A DNA stretch of 64,000 nucleotides from positions 150,736,179 through 150,800,178 of the forward strand of contig NC_071353.1 in the NCBI RefSeq assembly GCF_943734655.1, read 5' to 3'. The position numbers were made by a program, and so were the translations under genes. Positions 35,505-46,825 of the stretch are shown one piece after another. Source of the DNA: Sabethes cyaneus (taxonomy: Eukaryota; Arthropoda; Insecta; Diptera; Culicidae). Under the pieces are notes generated by a model. The model made no database searches. It saw only the letters and a program-made list of their open reading frames with translations, and was not told the origin of the DNA. Positions within the stretch are counted from its first letter, which is position 1; each line of letters starts with the position of its first letter.

Positions 35505-37260
35505 TGTAGAAAAATCTAAAAGTCTAAAGCCCAGCATAACATAAGCTCAAAAATACGGTCCCTAAAATAGACTTCAAAACGTTTCCCAAAATAGGTCTTA
35601 ATAAATCTTGAAAAGGAGTTCAAAGTTTACCTTCAATGGACACCAATTATATCTCAAAATGGACCTCAAAATTGACTTCACTATTGAACTCCTCAGAATG
35701 GACTACAAAATGGATCTCAAAACGTTCCCAAAAGTGGGCCTGAAAAGGTTGAGGTCCATTTGCAGGTCCACTTTGAAAAGGTCCATTTTGAGGCACCTTT
35801 TGGGCCTCAAACTGTTGGACTTAAAATAAAGCTCAAAATGGTCCTCAAAATGGGTTTCATAATGGGCTTGAAAATGGACTTTAGGAGAACCCCACGGTGG
35901 ATCTTGAAATTCAGTTCAAAATTTAGCTCACAGCTTAAAAACCTACCTTAAAATGGTCCCGCAACTTATATGGGCCTCAAAGCAGGCCTCAAAATGGGCC
36001 TCAAAATCAGTCGGTTTGAAAATGGGCCTCGGCTTCAAAAGGGGCTCGAAATTAGCGTAAAAATGGACCACAAAATGGACCGCAAATTGGCCATTTCAAA
36101 TGGAGCTGTCCTAGAAGCTTCAAAATAAGCTTAAAAATGGATCTTTTAATGCGTCCCATAATGGATTTCAAAATGGGTTTAAAGGTCTGGTTTAAAATGG
36201 AACAAAAAATTTCAAGTTCCTTAGACCTTATGTGTGGATCCCGAAATGGCCCTCAAAATCGATTCTAAAATCGGTTTCAACCTACGGCCTCAAAATGAAC
36301 CTTGAAAAAGAATTCAAAGTTTACCTTGAAATGGAGCTCAGAATGGGCTTGAATGGATTTCAAAATGAACCTCATAATTGACACTCCTCAGAACGGACTT
36401 CAAAAAATGGATCTCCAAATAAGCCACAAAACGGGCCTGAAAATGTTGAGCTTTAGGTCCATTTTGAGAGCCCCTTTTGGAACTCAAAATGAGCTCCTAA
36501 TGGTCCTCAAATTGGGTTTCAATGTGAGCCTCAAACTGTTGGGTTTAAAATAAGGCTTAAAATGGGCTTTACTACGGGCATCAACTTCAAAACGGCCTTA
36601 AAATGAGCCTCAAAGTTGACTTTTGAACTCCTCAGAATGGACTTCAGACTGGATCTCCATATGAACCACAAAACGGGCCCAAAAGTGGAGCTGTTGCAAA
36701 ATATTAAGACCCACTTCTAGGTTCATTTTGAAAAGGCCCCTTCTTTGGAATCCAAAATGATTTTCTGAATGACCCTCAAATTGGATTTCCATGCGAGCCT
36801 CAAACTGTAGGCTTTAAATGGTTCTCAAAATGGACTTCGAAATCGGTTTGAAAACGGGCCTCGAAATGAACCTTAAAGTGTACTACAAAACGAGCTACAA
36901 AATGGTCCGCAAATGGGACATTCCAAAAAAATGAACATGGGTTTAGAAAGTTTCAAACCGACCCTCAAAATGGACCGCGAGAGGTGTTCAAAGTTTACCT
37001 TGAATGAAGTTCTTAAATGAACTTCAAAATGCACCACAAAACGTACTTCAAATTGGATCCGAAAATGGACCTGTAAACAGTGAGCTCCATTTTTAGGTGC
37101 GCTGTCCCCTTTTAGGTTCACTTTAAGATTTTGGATCTTAGAATGGGTTGCCAAATGGGTCTTAAATTGGTTTCCAATTGGCCTCAAACTGTTGAAGCTC
37201 GCGGGTTATGTAACAATGGATTTAATATGTTGAGCGCCAAAATGGGTTTCCTGGTGGGTT
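35505..37260. repeat. Array E: degenerate ~12-bp repeat, core CAAAATGGGCCT
   Basis: Diverged copies of CAAAATGGGCCT and CAAAATGGACTT, with tracts of four A every 11-13 bases. Longer cassettes recur: GGACTTCA(A)AA-ATGGATCTC, then CACAAAACGGGCC and a GAGGTCCATTT-like reversed piece, near 35700, 36395 and 36650, so a higher-order unit of a few hundred bases exists. The ORFs are M/D/L/K-rich translations of the unit. Confidence 0.85.
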
Positions 37261-37261
37261 C

Positions 37262-39597
37262 CAAAAACCATCTCTTTTCTTCTGTTTTGCATCTCTTTTC
37301 TTTTGTTCCTTCTGCGGTTTTCTCTTTTCTTTTCTGAACATTTCTCTTTTATGTGTGTTTCTTTTTATCTTTTCCCGTTCCATTTTTCCTGGTTGTTTCC
37401 TCTTGTTCCTTTGCATTTATCTTCTTTTATCATTCAATTTTTCTTCGTTTTTTGTCTGCTTGTTTTCCTCTGTCTTCGTTTTTCCAGTTCTTTTCCTTCT
37501 TTCTGTTTTTTTCTTCTCCCATTTCCTCATATATCGATCTTCGGACTTTTCTGTCCACTGTTCCTTTTACCTGTTTTCTAAATTTTCTATCCCCATTCTC
37601 TTTTCCTGCCCCATTTCATATTTTTATCCTCTTTTTCCTATCTATTCTTCGGTTATTCTTTATTCTAGGCAAAAAAGAAGAAAGTGAAAAAGACCAGTGG
37701 GGCGTGACAAAAAGAAAACAGGCAAAGGAAATGTCGAAAAAACGAGTGACTATATAATGATATTAAAAAAAAGTGATAAAAATGACGTTAAAAACGAGGA
37801 AAGCAGCAGAGACAAAAATAGAATTGTACAGAAAAAAGGAAAACAAGTGAAAGAGGAAAAAGTGGGACACAGAAACGGGTCAGGCAAAGGAAAAAACGGG
37901 ACAGGACAGAAGAAAACAGAAGAAAATTCGAACAGAAAAAGATAAATAGATGCAAAATCGGAAAAAAACCAAAATGACCAAATATAAACGGGACAGTAAA
38001 AAATGAAAAATGGGACAGAGAAATGGGTAAAAATTAACAAAAACTAAAAAAACAACAGCAATTTAAAAAGGTACTGAAAAACCAAAACTGAAAATAGAGA
38101 AAAAAAGCTAACAGAGAAGAAAAAGAGCGAAAGAGTTGTGAAAACAAGAGCAAAGAAAACGGAAGAGGATAGAAAAGGGCATAAAACGGGACATACAGAG
38201 GAAAAATGGAACAGAAAAAGTGATAACAGCAGCAGATAAATACAAAACTGATTTTATGCGGGTGTCTACGTAAATTTTGCAATTTCCGGATTTTTTACAT
38301 GAAGTTTTAAGTTTATGTGGCTTTTTCCCTCTGATTTGGTCAAGTTTTTCATCGTTTCTTGTCTTGTTCATCTGTTTTTTTCCTCTATCATTTTTTTATC
38401 CCGTTTTATATCGTCGGGAAATTTGAGACCTAAAAAGAAAAGAAAACAAAAGAGTGATTGTAACAGCAGCAAAGTCACGAATGACCGAAGTTGTCAAAGT
38501 GACTATCAAAAATCAAACAAAAAACAATTATATTGAAAACAGTAGAAATGAAAGGAATATAGCAGAGAGAGAGAAAAAATAGAAAAAAGGGAAAACAAAA
38601 CAGTAAAGAAAGAAAAGTGGGACGGAAAAACGGGTCAAGAAAAGTGGAAACGGGCATAAGAATAGAAGAAAATTCGAACAGAAAAAAAGGGAAAAAGGAG
38701 GAGAAATTCCGCAACAAACGTAATAATGAAATAGAAAAGACGATTAATAACGAGAGGGGAAAAGAGAAGAAAGCCGGAAAGAAAAACGGGAGAGAAGAGG
38801 AAAACAGGGCAGACAAGACAAAAATCCAAAGACGGTACAGAAAAAGAGACCGGAGAAATACAAAAACCGGGACAAAGAGAAGAAGAAAAAGTGGAAACAA
38901 GTATAATATGAACAGAAAAAGAGTAAAAGGAGCGAAGAAAAGCAGAACTCCGGTCCTTTATTTTGCGTAATTTTCTCCAGTTTTCTTCTTTTACACCTTT
39001 TTTCTCGTTTAATGTCCAGTTTTCCCTCTCATATCACGATTCATTTCGATTTTCTGTTTTTCATGCCACTTTTCTTCTTCTGTTCCACTTTTTTCTTTCG
39101 TTTCTTGTACCATCTTTTTTATTCGATTTTTGTTGTTGTTTTCTAGATTTTTATAGTTTTTTTTATTGACGGAAATCTGCGTCTTTCCTTTTCCCTTCCT
39201 TCCTTTCGTTTCTACTTTGTTCTTTACCTTCACGTTTCCTTCTTTTCAGAACCTGCATTTTCCTTGGTTTTCCTTTTCTTTTCTTGTTTTTCTGTTCCAT
39301 TTTCCCGTATCGTGTCCTATCTTTCTCCTTTTATATCTCGTTTGACCTCTTTTGTTCGTCTCCCTCGTGGCCTCTATCGGTTTTTGTATTCCCTCGCTCG
39401 TCTTTTCCCGTATGGTTTATCATGCTAACTGTTATGTCTTCCCTCTGTTTGTCCCGTTAACTCTCGTTTTCCCACCTTTGCTGTCACTGGTTTTTTTTCT
39501 GTTCCATCTTCCCTCTATTCTTATCTCGTTTTTTTTCTTTTCCTCTCTTTTTTTCTTTTCTCCTCCTATCCGATGTTCCGTTCCTGTTTCTACTCTT
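37262..39597. repeat. Array C4: purine/pyrimidine repeat with strand switches
   Basis: The C-family words alternate in strand. Pyrimidine-rich plus strand lies at 37262-37662, purine-rich at 37670-38255, pyrimidine at about 38320-38405, purine at 38540-38945, and pyrimidine at 38955-39597. Switches are abrupt, one at TTCTAGGCAAAAAAGAAG near 37665. Inversions, or growth of the array in both directions, would explain this. The many ORFs in all frames are compositional. Confidence 0.8.
38472..38515 (+). mobile_element. SINE tail fragment
   Basis: AAAGTCACGAATG and TCAAAGTGACTAT match the tail of the SINE at 2934-3046. The tRNA-like head is missing, so this is a 5'-truncated relic within array C4. 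Confidence 0.55.
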
Positions 39598-39998
39598 GAG
39601 TAATTCTCGCTGAAACGGGGCCACTACTGACACCAGGTCTTCAAATATTGGAACTTTTGCGCTTAATTGGTTGAAAATGCTTAAAAAATAAGAATTACGC
39701 TTTTGATACCTCGAAATAGTGGACCCCTCATGCCCCAAGGGGTCTACTATTTCGAGAGGTCAAACCTTGGGATCTATATCATGTGATATCTCATAAATTT
39801 GCCATGAAACAACTAACAAATGGCCCGGTTCTGTAAAGAAGAGCAGGGCTTTCAAAAAAATTTTATCGGCCATCTTGTCCCCCAACCGATTTTCATTTTA
39901 GGACCAACATTGGAAAGCTGAGGAAAAATTCTACAAGAAATATTAATAAAATTAGGTGTGCAATGGCATTAACTAAATAAAACGAGAATTACTCTCTT
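39594..39998. mobile_element. MITE family 1, copy 2, complete
   Basis: The body 39598-39994 (397 bp) begins GAGTAATTCTCG and ends CGAGAATTACTC, a perfect 12-bp terminal inverted repeat. TCTT lies on both sides (39594-39597 and 39995-39998), although the flanks are CT-rich and a chance match is possible. The interior aligns with copy 1 at 5209-5562 and 6200-6302. It also contains a hairpin with about 19-bp arms (39709-39763) not present in copy 1. There is no ORF of its own. Confidence 0.85.
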
Positions 39999-40150
39999 TC
40001 TCTTGCTCTGTTCCATTCCTCTTTTCCTATCCTGTTCTTTACACTATTCACTCACGATTTTCGACTGGAGGTTTTTCGTATTCTTTCTTTCGTTTTTCCT
40101 TGTTTTGATGCCAAGTTTTCCGCTTATCCTGTTGCATAGATTCAGAATCA
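39999..40150. repeat. Pyrimidine-rich C-family array
   Basis: Continuation of the array interrupted by the MITE. Confidence 0.65.
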
Positions 40151-40784
40151 TCTTTAAAAACCAAAAAAAAACAGAAAAAGGAATTAGAAATCAGAACAAA
40201 GACTTTCAAATAGACCTGGGTCTGGACTTGGACCCGAACGTTGGGATCTGGTTTTTGTGACTTTTTGGGACTGAAATTTTGGAAATTTTATATTGACAAT
40301 TTAAAATTGTCTGGTCTAGAATTTGTGATTAAACGTGAAATCGAGCAGGATTTGAAAACAAACTTGTACAATAGTTTTGAACAAGACCCAGCTCCTTCAG
40401 CTATTTGATGAAAGCTTTCTATCCGCTTATTTATTCTTTATATTTCTACCATAAACTGGTTGTTTTTTTGGAAACCAGAAAAGCGATTCCCCATGGATAC
40501 TCTTTTTGTTTGTTCATAGCATTGATGCGATTGATGCAATTGTGGCTACCAAAAACGAGGTCAAAGCGCCTTTCACAGGAACACTGTGACAGAAATATTT
40601 GCAGTAAATTCTATAACTCATCCTATTGAAGGCATTTTCCATTTTTCACTTTTTGAAGGGTTGGAAATTATTGACTAACAATTCAATTCTAATAGTGGAC
40701 TAATAAGCATCACACTGAATGGATGCACATTCCGCCACCGAAACCCAATGGTATGCGCTGTTAATTTCAGAATTCTTCGAGCAT
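40151..40784. other. Unique-looking sequence
   Basis: Short GGACCTGGGTCTGGACTTGG-like stutter near 40205-40245; otherwise no repeat or gene recognised. Confidence 0.35.
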
Positions 40785-41075
40785 GTTTTATTCATGTTAT
40801 GCGACTTAGTTAGTTCCGGTCGTAAGTACAAAACTAGTTCCTAGCTGGTTAGGAAATTCCTAGAAAGACATTTCACCCAGCCCTCGGTGCTGCAGCACAA
40901 AATTAACAAGTCAGATGTGCCTCTGCTGTCTAGCTAGATACTGAAAGTTAGTCAGACCGCAGGCCAACTGGCACTGGACCAGAACGAGCAACAACAAACA
41001 TTAGCCTGTCCTTTCTGGTGTCCGGACCAAATGGGACCTCGTTTGAAATGTTGTTGAAAAGTTGAGAATGAGCTT
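40785..41075 (+). repeat. Diverged dispersed repeat R-beta, copy 2
   Basis: Aligns with 7165-7425 in the same orientation. This copy carries an extra segment around 40860-40900. Confidence 0.55.
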
Positions 41076-42769
41076 ATTTTTCAGTGGCAGTGTTGGTCAT
41101 TTAGCAATTTCATGCCAGTACTTTTTTTTCGATCAAATGTACGAATCCAACCTTTCAAATAGCAAAGGTTGTATAGAGACATTCAATGCCAAATATGACG
41201 ATAACAATAATCCTGCCAATAAAAAGGCTTTCACAATAAATAATAATACCTTTTCGCAACGATTACGAAGCACAACAACGAAGGAACAAATGATAAAATC
41301 ACGGCGCTCTCGGGGCACATCCTGAAACAAATCCCTAACTCGATTGTCGCGCTACATCATCCAATCCTAACGACTTCCTCCGTCGTTGAATAGAAGACGA
41401 CGACGACGACGACTTTGTCACGGCAGACGCGTTTCTTAAGGAGAGTTTGATTCACACCGGTTCGGTTCGGTTGGTGGTCGTTCTGTCTATTCATTCAGAA
41501 CGATTAGCTCGCGCGAAACATTGAACTGGCATATTATTAAGAAGGCGGTAATCAAATTTATCAGCCCGAGGATTACGACGGCCCACGCCGCCCGAAGCAC
41601 GGAGCGCGACTTCGATGATTAACGTTGTCAGACGACACTTTCGGAGGGTTTATAAAATTACCGGGAAGCTTTCTTTCTTTCTTTCTTTCTTTCTTCTAGT
41701 TAGATGAAAGAAATTTTGCACACTGTGAAAATCCCGCAAACAGCAAATGACCCATTCTGTGTGGGCGCGGATTTGTTTGCAAGCACCGCCACTCACATGA
41801 CAGTGGGACGGATAAACACAGTCAGCGTCGTGGTTTGTTCGAGGAACTGAATGGGGAGAGAGAAAAAATGATGGTCAAACACGAATGAACGCCGTCGATG
41901 TTGATCAATGAAAACAATTATGAACATCATCCACTCAAGATCCAACGAGAGAACGACCGTTGGTTTCTGTTTTCCGCTTTTCGGTTGACGTCATGCCAAC
42001 AACTCATCCTTCGCTGATGATGGTCTCCTCTAATGTTCTTTAAATATCGGGAAATCTCGCCGGGGGGAAATGGTGGCCCGGACGGGACAGCGAAACAGGA
42101 AACGGAATACCCCTCTGTCAACACACAATATAGGGCCAGTTTTTCTGTCACTTTGGTGGGCGACGTGTCCTCCGTCCCCGTCCGTATAGAAGGACGACGA
42201 GGACGCACGTTATCAAGGGCTGCACTTTATTGTATTGATTGGTCAATAAATGGAGAAAAAAATTATCTTCTTTTTTTGCGATTCTGTCTGGTTGGCGGTT
42301 TTGCTACGCTTGTGCTCAGCACTTGCTTCACCCGACTGGGTTTTTTTGGTTCTGAAATGATGACGACCAAGACGACGACATAACAGTAGTGGTCGGCTGT
42401 TGTTTATTGCGATGAGCCGAAAATTTGCCGGAAAGTGGTAAGCTAATCCGACCGCCCACGAATGAATTAGGAGGAAATTTGTTATTTTTCGATGACGCCC
42501 CTGAGTTGTTCACTTTTTTAGATAGTATTAAGTGATATTGTTGGACATTACGGAAAACATCAACAGATAAGAGACGTTAAAAGCGTTTATAGACCAGACA
42601 GACAGAGATAGGATTACAATAGAAAAGTGTGTATTTAAGGATCAGTAACAATTGTTTTTATATTTTTGCTGGCAACTAAATTAATGAACATTTAATAGAA
42701 CTGCCGCCATCATTGTTGTTTTTTGGAATAAGTTTTGTTAAAATATTTTCATTTGCTAATGTGCGACAT
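41076..42769. other. Unique-looking sequence with CpG-rich parts
   Basis: 41330-41660 and 41900-42230 are CpG-rich with an ACG-triplet run at 41396-41412. A (TTTC)n tract lies at about 41669-41695. The overlapping ORFs at 41927-42383 on both strands have no recognised domain. Plausibly regulatory or intronic DNA. Confidence 0.4.
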
Positions 42770-43200
42770 CGATTATAGAGTTATGCAGAAATTTGCATGG
42801 GAGACCCCTCCGTCTCAGTGGCGGGTGGTGTCTTAAGTCGCCATAGAAAAAAGTACTGCTTCCAAAAACGCTCATATGATAAATATAACGACCTATCTTT
42901 GCAGTTTTCTGCCATCATTGATAATTTTGTGAAAAGTTTCTTCCAAATAATATATTTGCTCGATTACTGAACGACATTTCCTTACCTTTTTGTTACAAAG
43001 AAGTTTGTTTAACGCTGCTTAGTTCTAGAGTTATGAAGCTTTAAAATAATAATTCGGGTTTGCTGTGAAAAGATTCAACTCCCAGCGCACTTTTAGGAGA
43101 ATACCTAAGCCTTATTAAGTCTAAAATTTCTTGAAAGTGAGCATCAATCGGTCGGAATTTACAGTTTATTTCAAAATTATCGGTGTAGCGATAATCGCCT
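42770..43200 (+). repeat. Degenerate remnant of Helentron-like tandem units
   Basis: GAGTTATGCAGAAATTTGCATGGGAG..., CGCCATAGAAAAA, TTCCAAAAACGCTCA and TTAGTTCTAGAGTTATGA are the landmarks of the tandem units at 46445 and 62860 in the same orientation, but spacing and sequence are eroded. The end of the element is not preserved. Confidence 0.55.
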
Positions 43201-43394
43201 TTCATATAAGCTTCCTACAGCGGAAATCTAAACAGAAAATAACTCTCGAAGGAGAGCTTTGTGATTGTACAATATGAATACAAACAGTGATACTTTTATT
43301 TTGCGGAATCAAAACATGCTGCTAAAGCATTATTTCCCCTTTTATCTTTCTTTTACTTTAATTTCTCATCTACTTTTTTCTACCCTCTGTCCGA

Positions 43395-44375
43395 TGTCCC
43401 TTGCCTGAAAGTTGTAAAACGACAAACAAACACAAAACACGATGGAAAGCTGACGCCAAGACGACGTAGAGACGGACAAAAACGACCAAAATTTGACAAA
43501 AACAGAACGAAAAAACAATAAAACGTCGACGACAACCGACAAAAATAGGAAAACTAAAGAAAACGTCGAAAAAGCGTCTAAAAGTGTCAACAAAACAACG
43601 ACGAGATGACAAAAAGTGCCGAAACAATTACGAAGGCCCGATCAAAAGTTGACGAGAAGACTACAAAAAAAGACAATAAGACGGTCGACAAAAAGCAATG
43701 GAAAGACGGGAAAAAAAGACGTTTAAAGAGGGGAAAAAATTAAAAACGACGACTAAAACATATCAAAAAGACACAAATACGCTGTAGAGACCATGAAAGA
43801 ACGACAAAAAAAGCGACTTTAGTGCAACAACAAGTCGAAAAATGACAACGAAAACGGGACGAAAAGATCGTGAAAAGATGACAAAAACTTACGCAAAGCT
43901 TCCAAAAACGATACAACGAAAAGATGACAAGGAGAAAGCTAAACCGTTAGAGTAATGCCAAAAAAATGCGTTAACAAAAGGAAAAAATGACAAAACGATG
44001 ACGAAAAAATGATTAAAAGAACACAAAAAGAAGCTAAAGAGCCTCTTGAAAAATAAAAACACCCAAATAGTAATGGGAAACGCTAAAACAATGCCATCAA
44101 AATAGAAAAAAAAACTACAAATTAACGCCAAAAACACGTCTGAAAGCCGAAAAAGCAACAAACGCTAAAAACTTAAAAAATAACAGACAGAAAAATGACA
44201 ACGAAAACAAAGTAAAGAGAGACGACTTGAACGAGGAAATTAGAAAAAAGGACCAAAAGAGACTGAGACGGACAACAAACGAAAATAAACAGGTAAAATG
44301 TGAGGAAAAACGTAAGAAAAAGATAAAATTGAAGAACGACAAAAAAAATTGTGCTGGACAGCGAAAAGGAAAAAT
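43395..44375. repeat. Array F: GACAAAAACGAC-like repeat
   Basis: Units such as GACAAAAACGAC, GACGAAAAGATGAC and AACGACAAAAAAA give A4-A5 tracts every 11-14 bases, richer in ACGAC than the C arrays. A similar block is at 60650-61275. Minus-strand ORFs are F/V/S-rich shadows. Confidence 0.75.
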
Positions 44376-45142
44376 AAAAACTTTTTTCCTCTATTTATAT
44401 TTTCTTTTTCCGTAGCGTTCTTCTTTTTCTGTCATATTTCCATTACAGCTCTCCCCTCTTTAGCTCCGTTTTACCTTGTTTCTGTTATTTTTTCTCCATC
44501 TCAGCTTCTACTTTTTTTTGCAATTTTCCTGGTACACAAGAAATTTTCGTCCAAAATATAAAATGATATCGTTTAATGATTTGAAATGATTTTACGTTTT
44601 TTTGTTTTTAGGGGTAAAAGGGACCCGTAATGGGTAGTATGTGATTAGAAAGGGGACAAGCGAATCAGAAAAAATGAAAGAGATTGAAGCAGAAGGTAAA
44701 CATACCTTGACCGGAACAGAAAAAGGCGAAATACGCGACATAAAAGAATATAAAGAGAAGAAAAATTGGAACAGAACATCAGGAAATCCGGTGCAGTCAA
44801 AGAAAAAAGTGTAAAGAAGAAAAGGATAAAATACAGAGGAAATATTAAAGAAAACACAACAGAGAAAAACAAGGGAGAGGAGATTATAAAAAGAGGAAAG
44901 TGAACGCAACAAAACACAAAATGCAAAAAAACGGGAAGACAAAGTAGTACAAAAGGGACCAAAAAAGACTGAGACAGGCAAAAACGGAAGCAAACAAAAA
45001 GGTAAAACGCGATAGATAACGAGAGAGCGAATTGAACGGCAGAATAAAAATAGAAAATTGGTAGAATGTGATCAAAAAGGAAGGCAAAGATTAACAAAAA
45101 TAAAAACGAAAAATAAACGAAAAACTACATGTAAAAAGTAAG
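44376..45142. repeat. C-family array, pyrimidine then purine
   Basis: Pyrimidine-rich to about 44570, then purine-rich from about 44625. The intervening 50 bases are AT-rich. No gene. Confidence 0.75.
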
Positions 45143-45383
45143 ACATCAACCGGAAAAAAAGCAAAGCCATGTGTATAAGCGTCTTGTTGAGAACTTGACC
45201 TTTCTTTATCGATAGACTTCGCAGCCGGCTACTAGAGTACAGGACAATTACGGGGGGCAAGTGCAACGATCCCTGACTGTATAGCAGCACATCCCAGCCG
45301 AGATTCGAACATGCGACGACTGGCTTGTCAGGCCAGCATCGTACCCCGAAGCTAACTGGGCGGATTGAAAACATCAACCGGAA
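45143..45383 (-). mobile_element. SINE200-like tRNA-derived SINE with 13-bp target duplication
   Basis: The body 45156-45370 is flanked by ACATCAACCGGAA at 45143-45155 and 45371-45383. On the minus strand it starts CCGCCCAGTTAGCTTCGGGG (A box), has an anticodon arm CTGGC/GCCAG around CTGACAA, a B box TGTTCGAATCT, and then a 130-base body with ATTGTCCTGTACTCTAG and GGCTGCGAAGTCTATCG. I recognise this as the Anopheles SINE200 type from memory; a library search would settle it. The insertion lies in purine-rich array. Confidence 0.85.
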
Positions 45384-46345
45384 TAAAGAATAAAAGAACA
45401 AAGGATAGAAGAAACAGAACGAAACTACGACCGGTAAATCTGGAAGGGCAAAAGAGCGAAAAAGTGTGTAGAAAATAGTGAAAAAAGCAAAACGAGAAAA
45501 GGGAAAAACGAGGCATAAAAAGTGGAAAACAAGAGAAAGAGTGTCAGAAACAGAAGAAAATGAAGCAGAAAGAGGTAAAACGGAATGGAATACAGAAACA
45601 AGAAATGAGAAAGAAAAAGAGGAAAAAGAAAAACTGAAACGAAAAAATAAAGAGAGGGAACAAAAAACAGGACAGAAAAGGACAAATCAAAACAGTTAAA
45701 ATAAGGTGATTTCTTTAGTTTTTCTTCTTTTTCCATTTCTTTTAATAGTTTTAACTTTATTGCACCGTACTTTTTCTACTCTAGTTGTTCCTCTAATTGT
45801 ATTCTCTTTTTTCTGTTGCGACCTTTTCTGTCGTTTTTGCTTTTTTTCCATTTCAGTTTCCTTTTTACAATTCTTCTCCAGAAAGATACAATGATCAAAT
45901 TTTACCTTTTTCTTTTTTGTCCTGTATGGTATAAAATGTGAATAAAAGGAAGGTAAGAATGAAAATAAGAATGAGAATCAGAAACAATGGGATAGAAAAC
46001 GTAAAAATGGAAATAGAGAAAAATGACGAGAAATAGACAGAGAAAAAAACAAGAGAAACAAGATGAAAACAAAAAAGAAAAGAATATTAGAAATGGAAAG
46101 AGAAAAAATGGCGCAAAAAGGAGAAAATGGAATGGAAAAGGAAAGAGAAGACATGGAAAAATGGAACAGACAAGGTATAACAGAATATTAGATTGAAAGT
46201 GAGTAAAACCTAAAAACAAAAAAAAAGATGATACGAGAGAGAAAAACGATTCGAAATAAGGATAGGAGAAACAGAATCCGATTAAATCAGAGGAAAAGTC
46301 AAACAGAAAAAAAGAAATTAATCCAAAATAAGCGTGCAAAAGCAA
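45384..46345. repeat. C-family array, mixed strand
   Basis: Purine-rich to 45700, pyrimidine-rich at 45705-45905, purine-rich again to about 46345. Same word set as the other C blocks. Confidence 0.75.
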
Positions 46346-46444
46346 TTCGAAATAATGCCAAGACAATACCTACTGCTCGTTTTCGTATTGAGTTTTATTT
46401 CATCGTTTTCATATGGTGTTTTATAATTAGATTTTTGATATCTT

Positions 46445-46825
46445 GACTCTCAGTCCATTTGGTTCCATTTGGTTGATTAGTTCTAGAGTTATGAGGAAAT
46501 TTGTACTTCGTTTGTATGAGAGCCCCCCCTCCTAAAAAGGTAAGGGGTCCTGATTCATCTTAGAAAAAATTCTTGCCTCCAAAAACCCCCACATGCCAGA
46601 TTTGGTTCCATTTGCTTGATTAGTTCTAGAGTTATGCGGAAATTTGTATTTCATTTGTATGGAAGCTCCCCTCTTAGTGGGGGAGGGAACTCTTACTATC
46701 GTAAGAACCTTCCCCGGCCCCAAAAACCCCTACATGCAAATTTTTACGCCGATCGGTTCAGTAGGTTTCTTTAAGAAACATACGGACAGACAGAGAGAAA
46801 TCAATTTTTATAGGAATTGATTTCA
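46445..46825 (+). mobile_element. Helentron-like tandem-unit element, copy 2
   Basis: Two units about 143 bp apart each start TTAGTTCTAGAGTTATG and run through a C/G-rich inverted pair to CCAAAAACCCC(C/T)ACATGC. The last carries the terminal GCCGATCGGTTCAGTAG and then ACGGACAGACAGAGAG, followed by AATTTTTATAGG. This is the reverse orientation to 12149-12747, and the tetranucleotide tail has only two or three units. The 5' end is missing. Confidence 0.65.
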
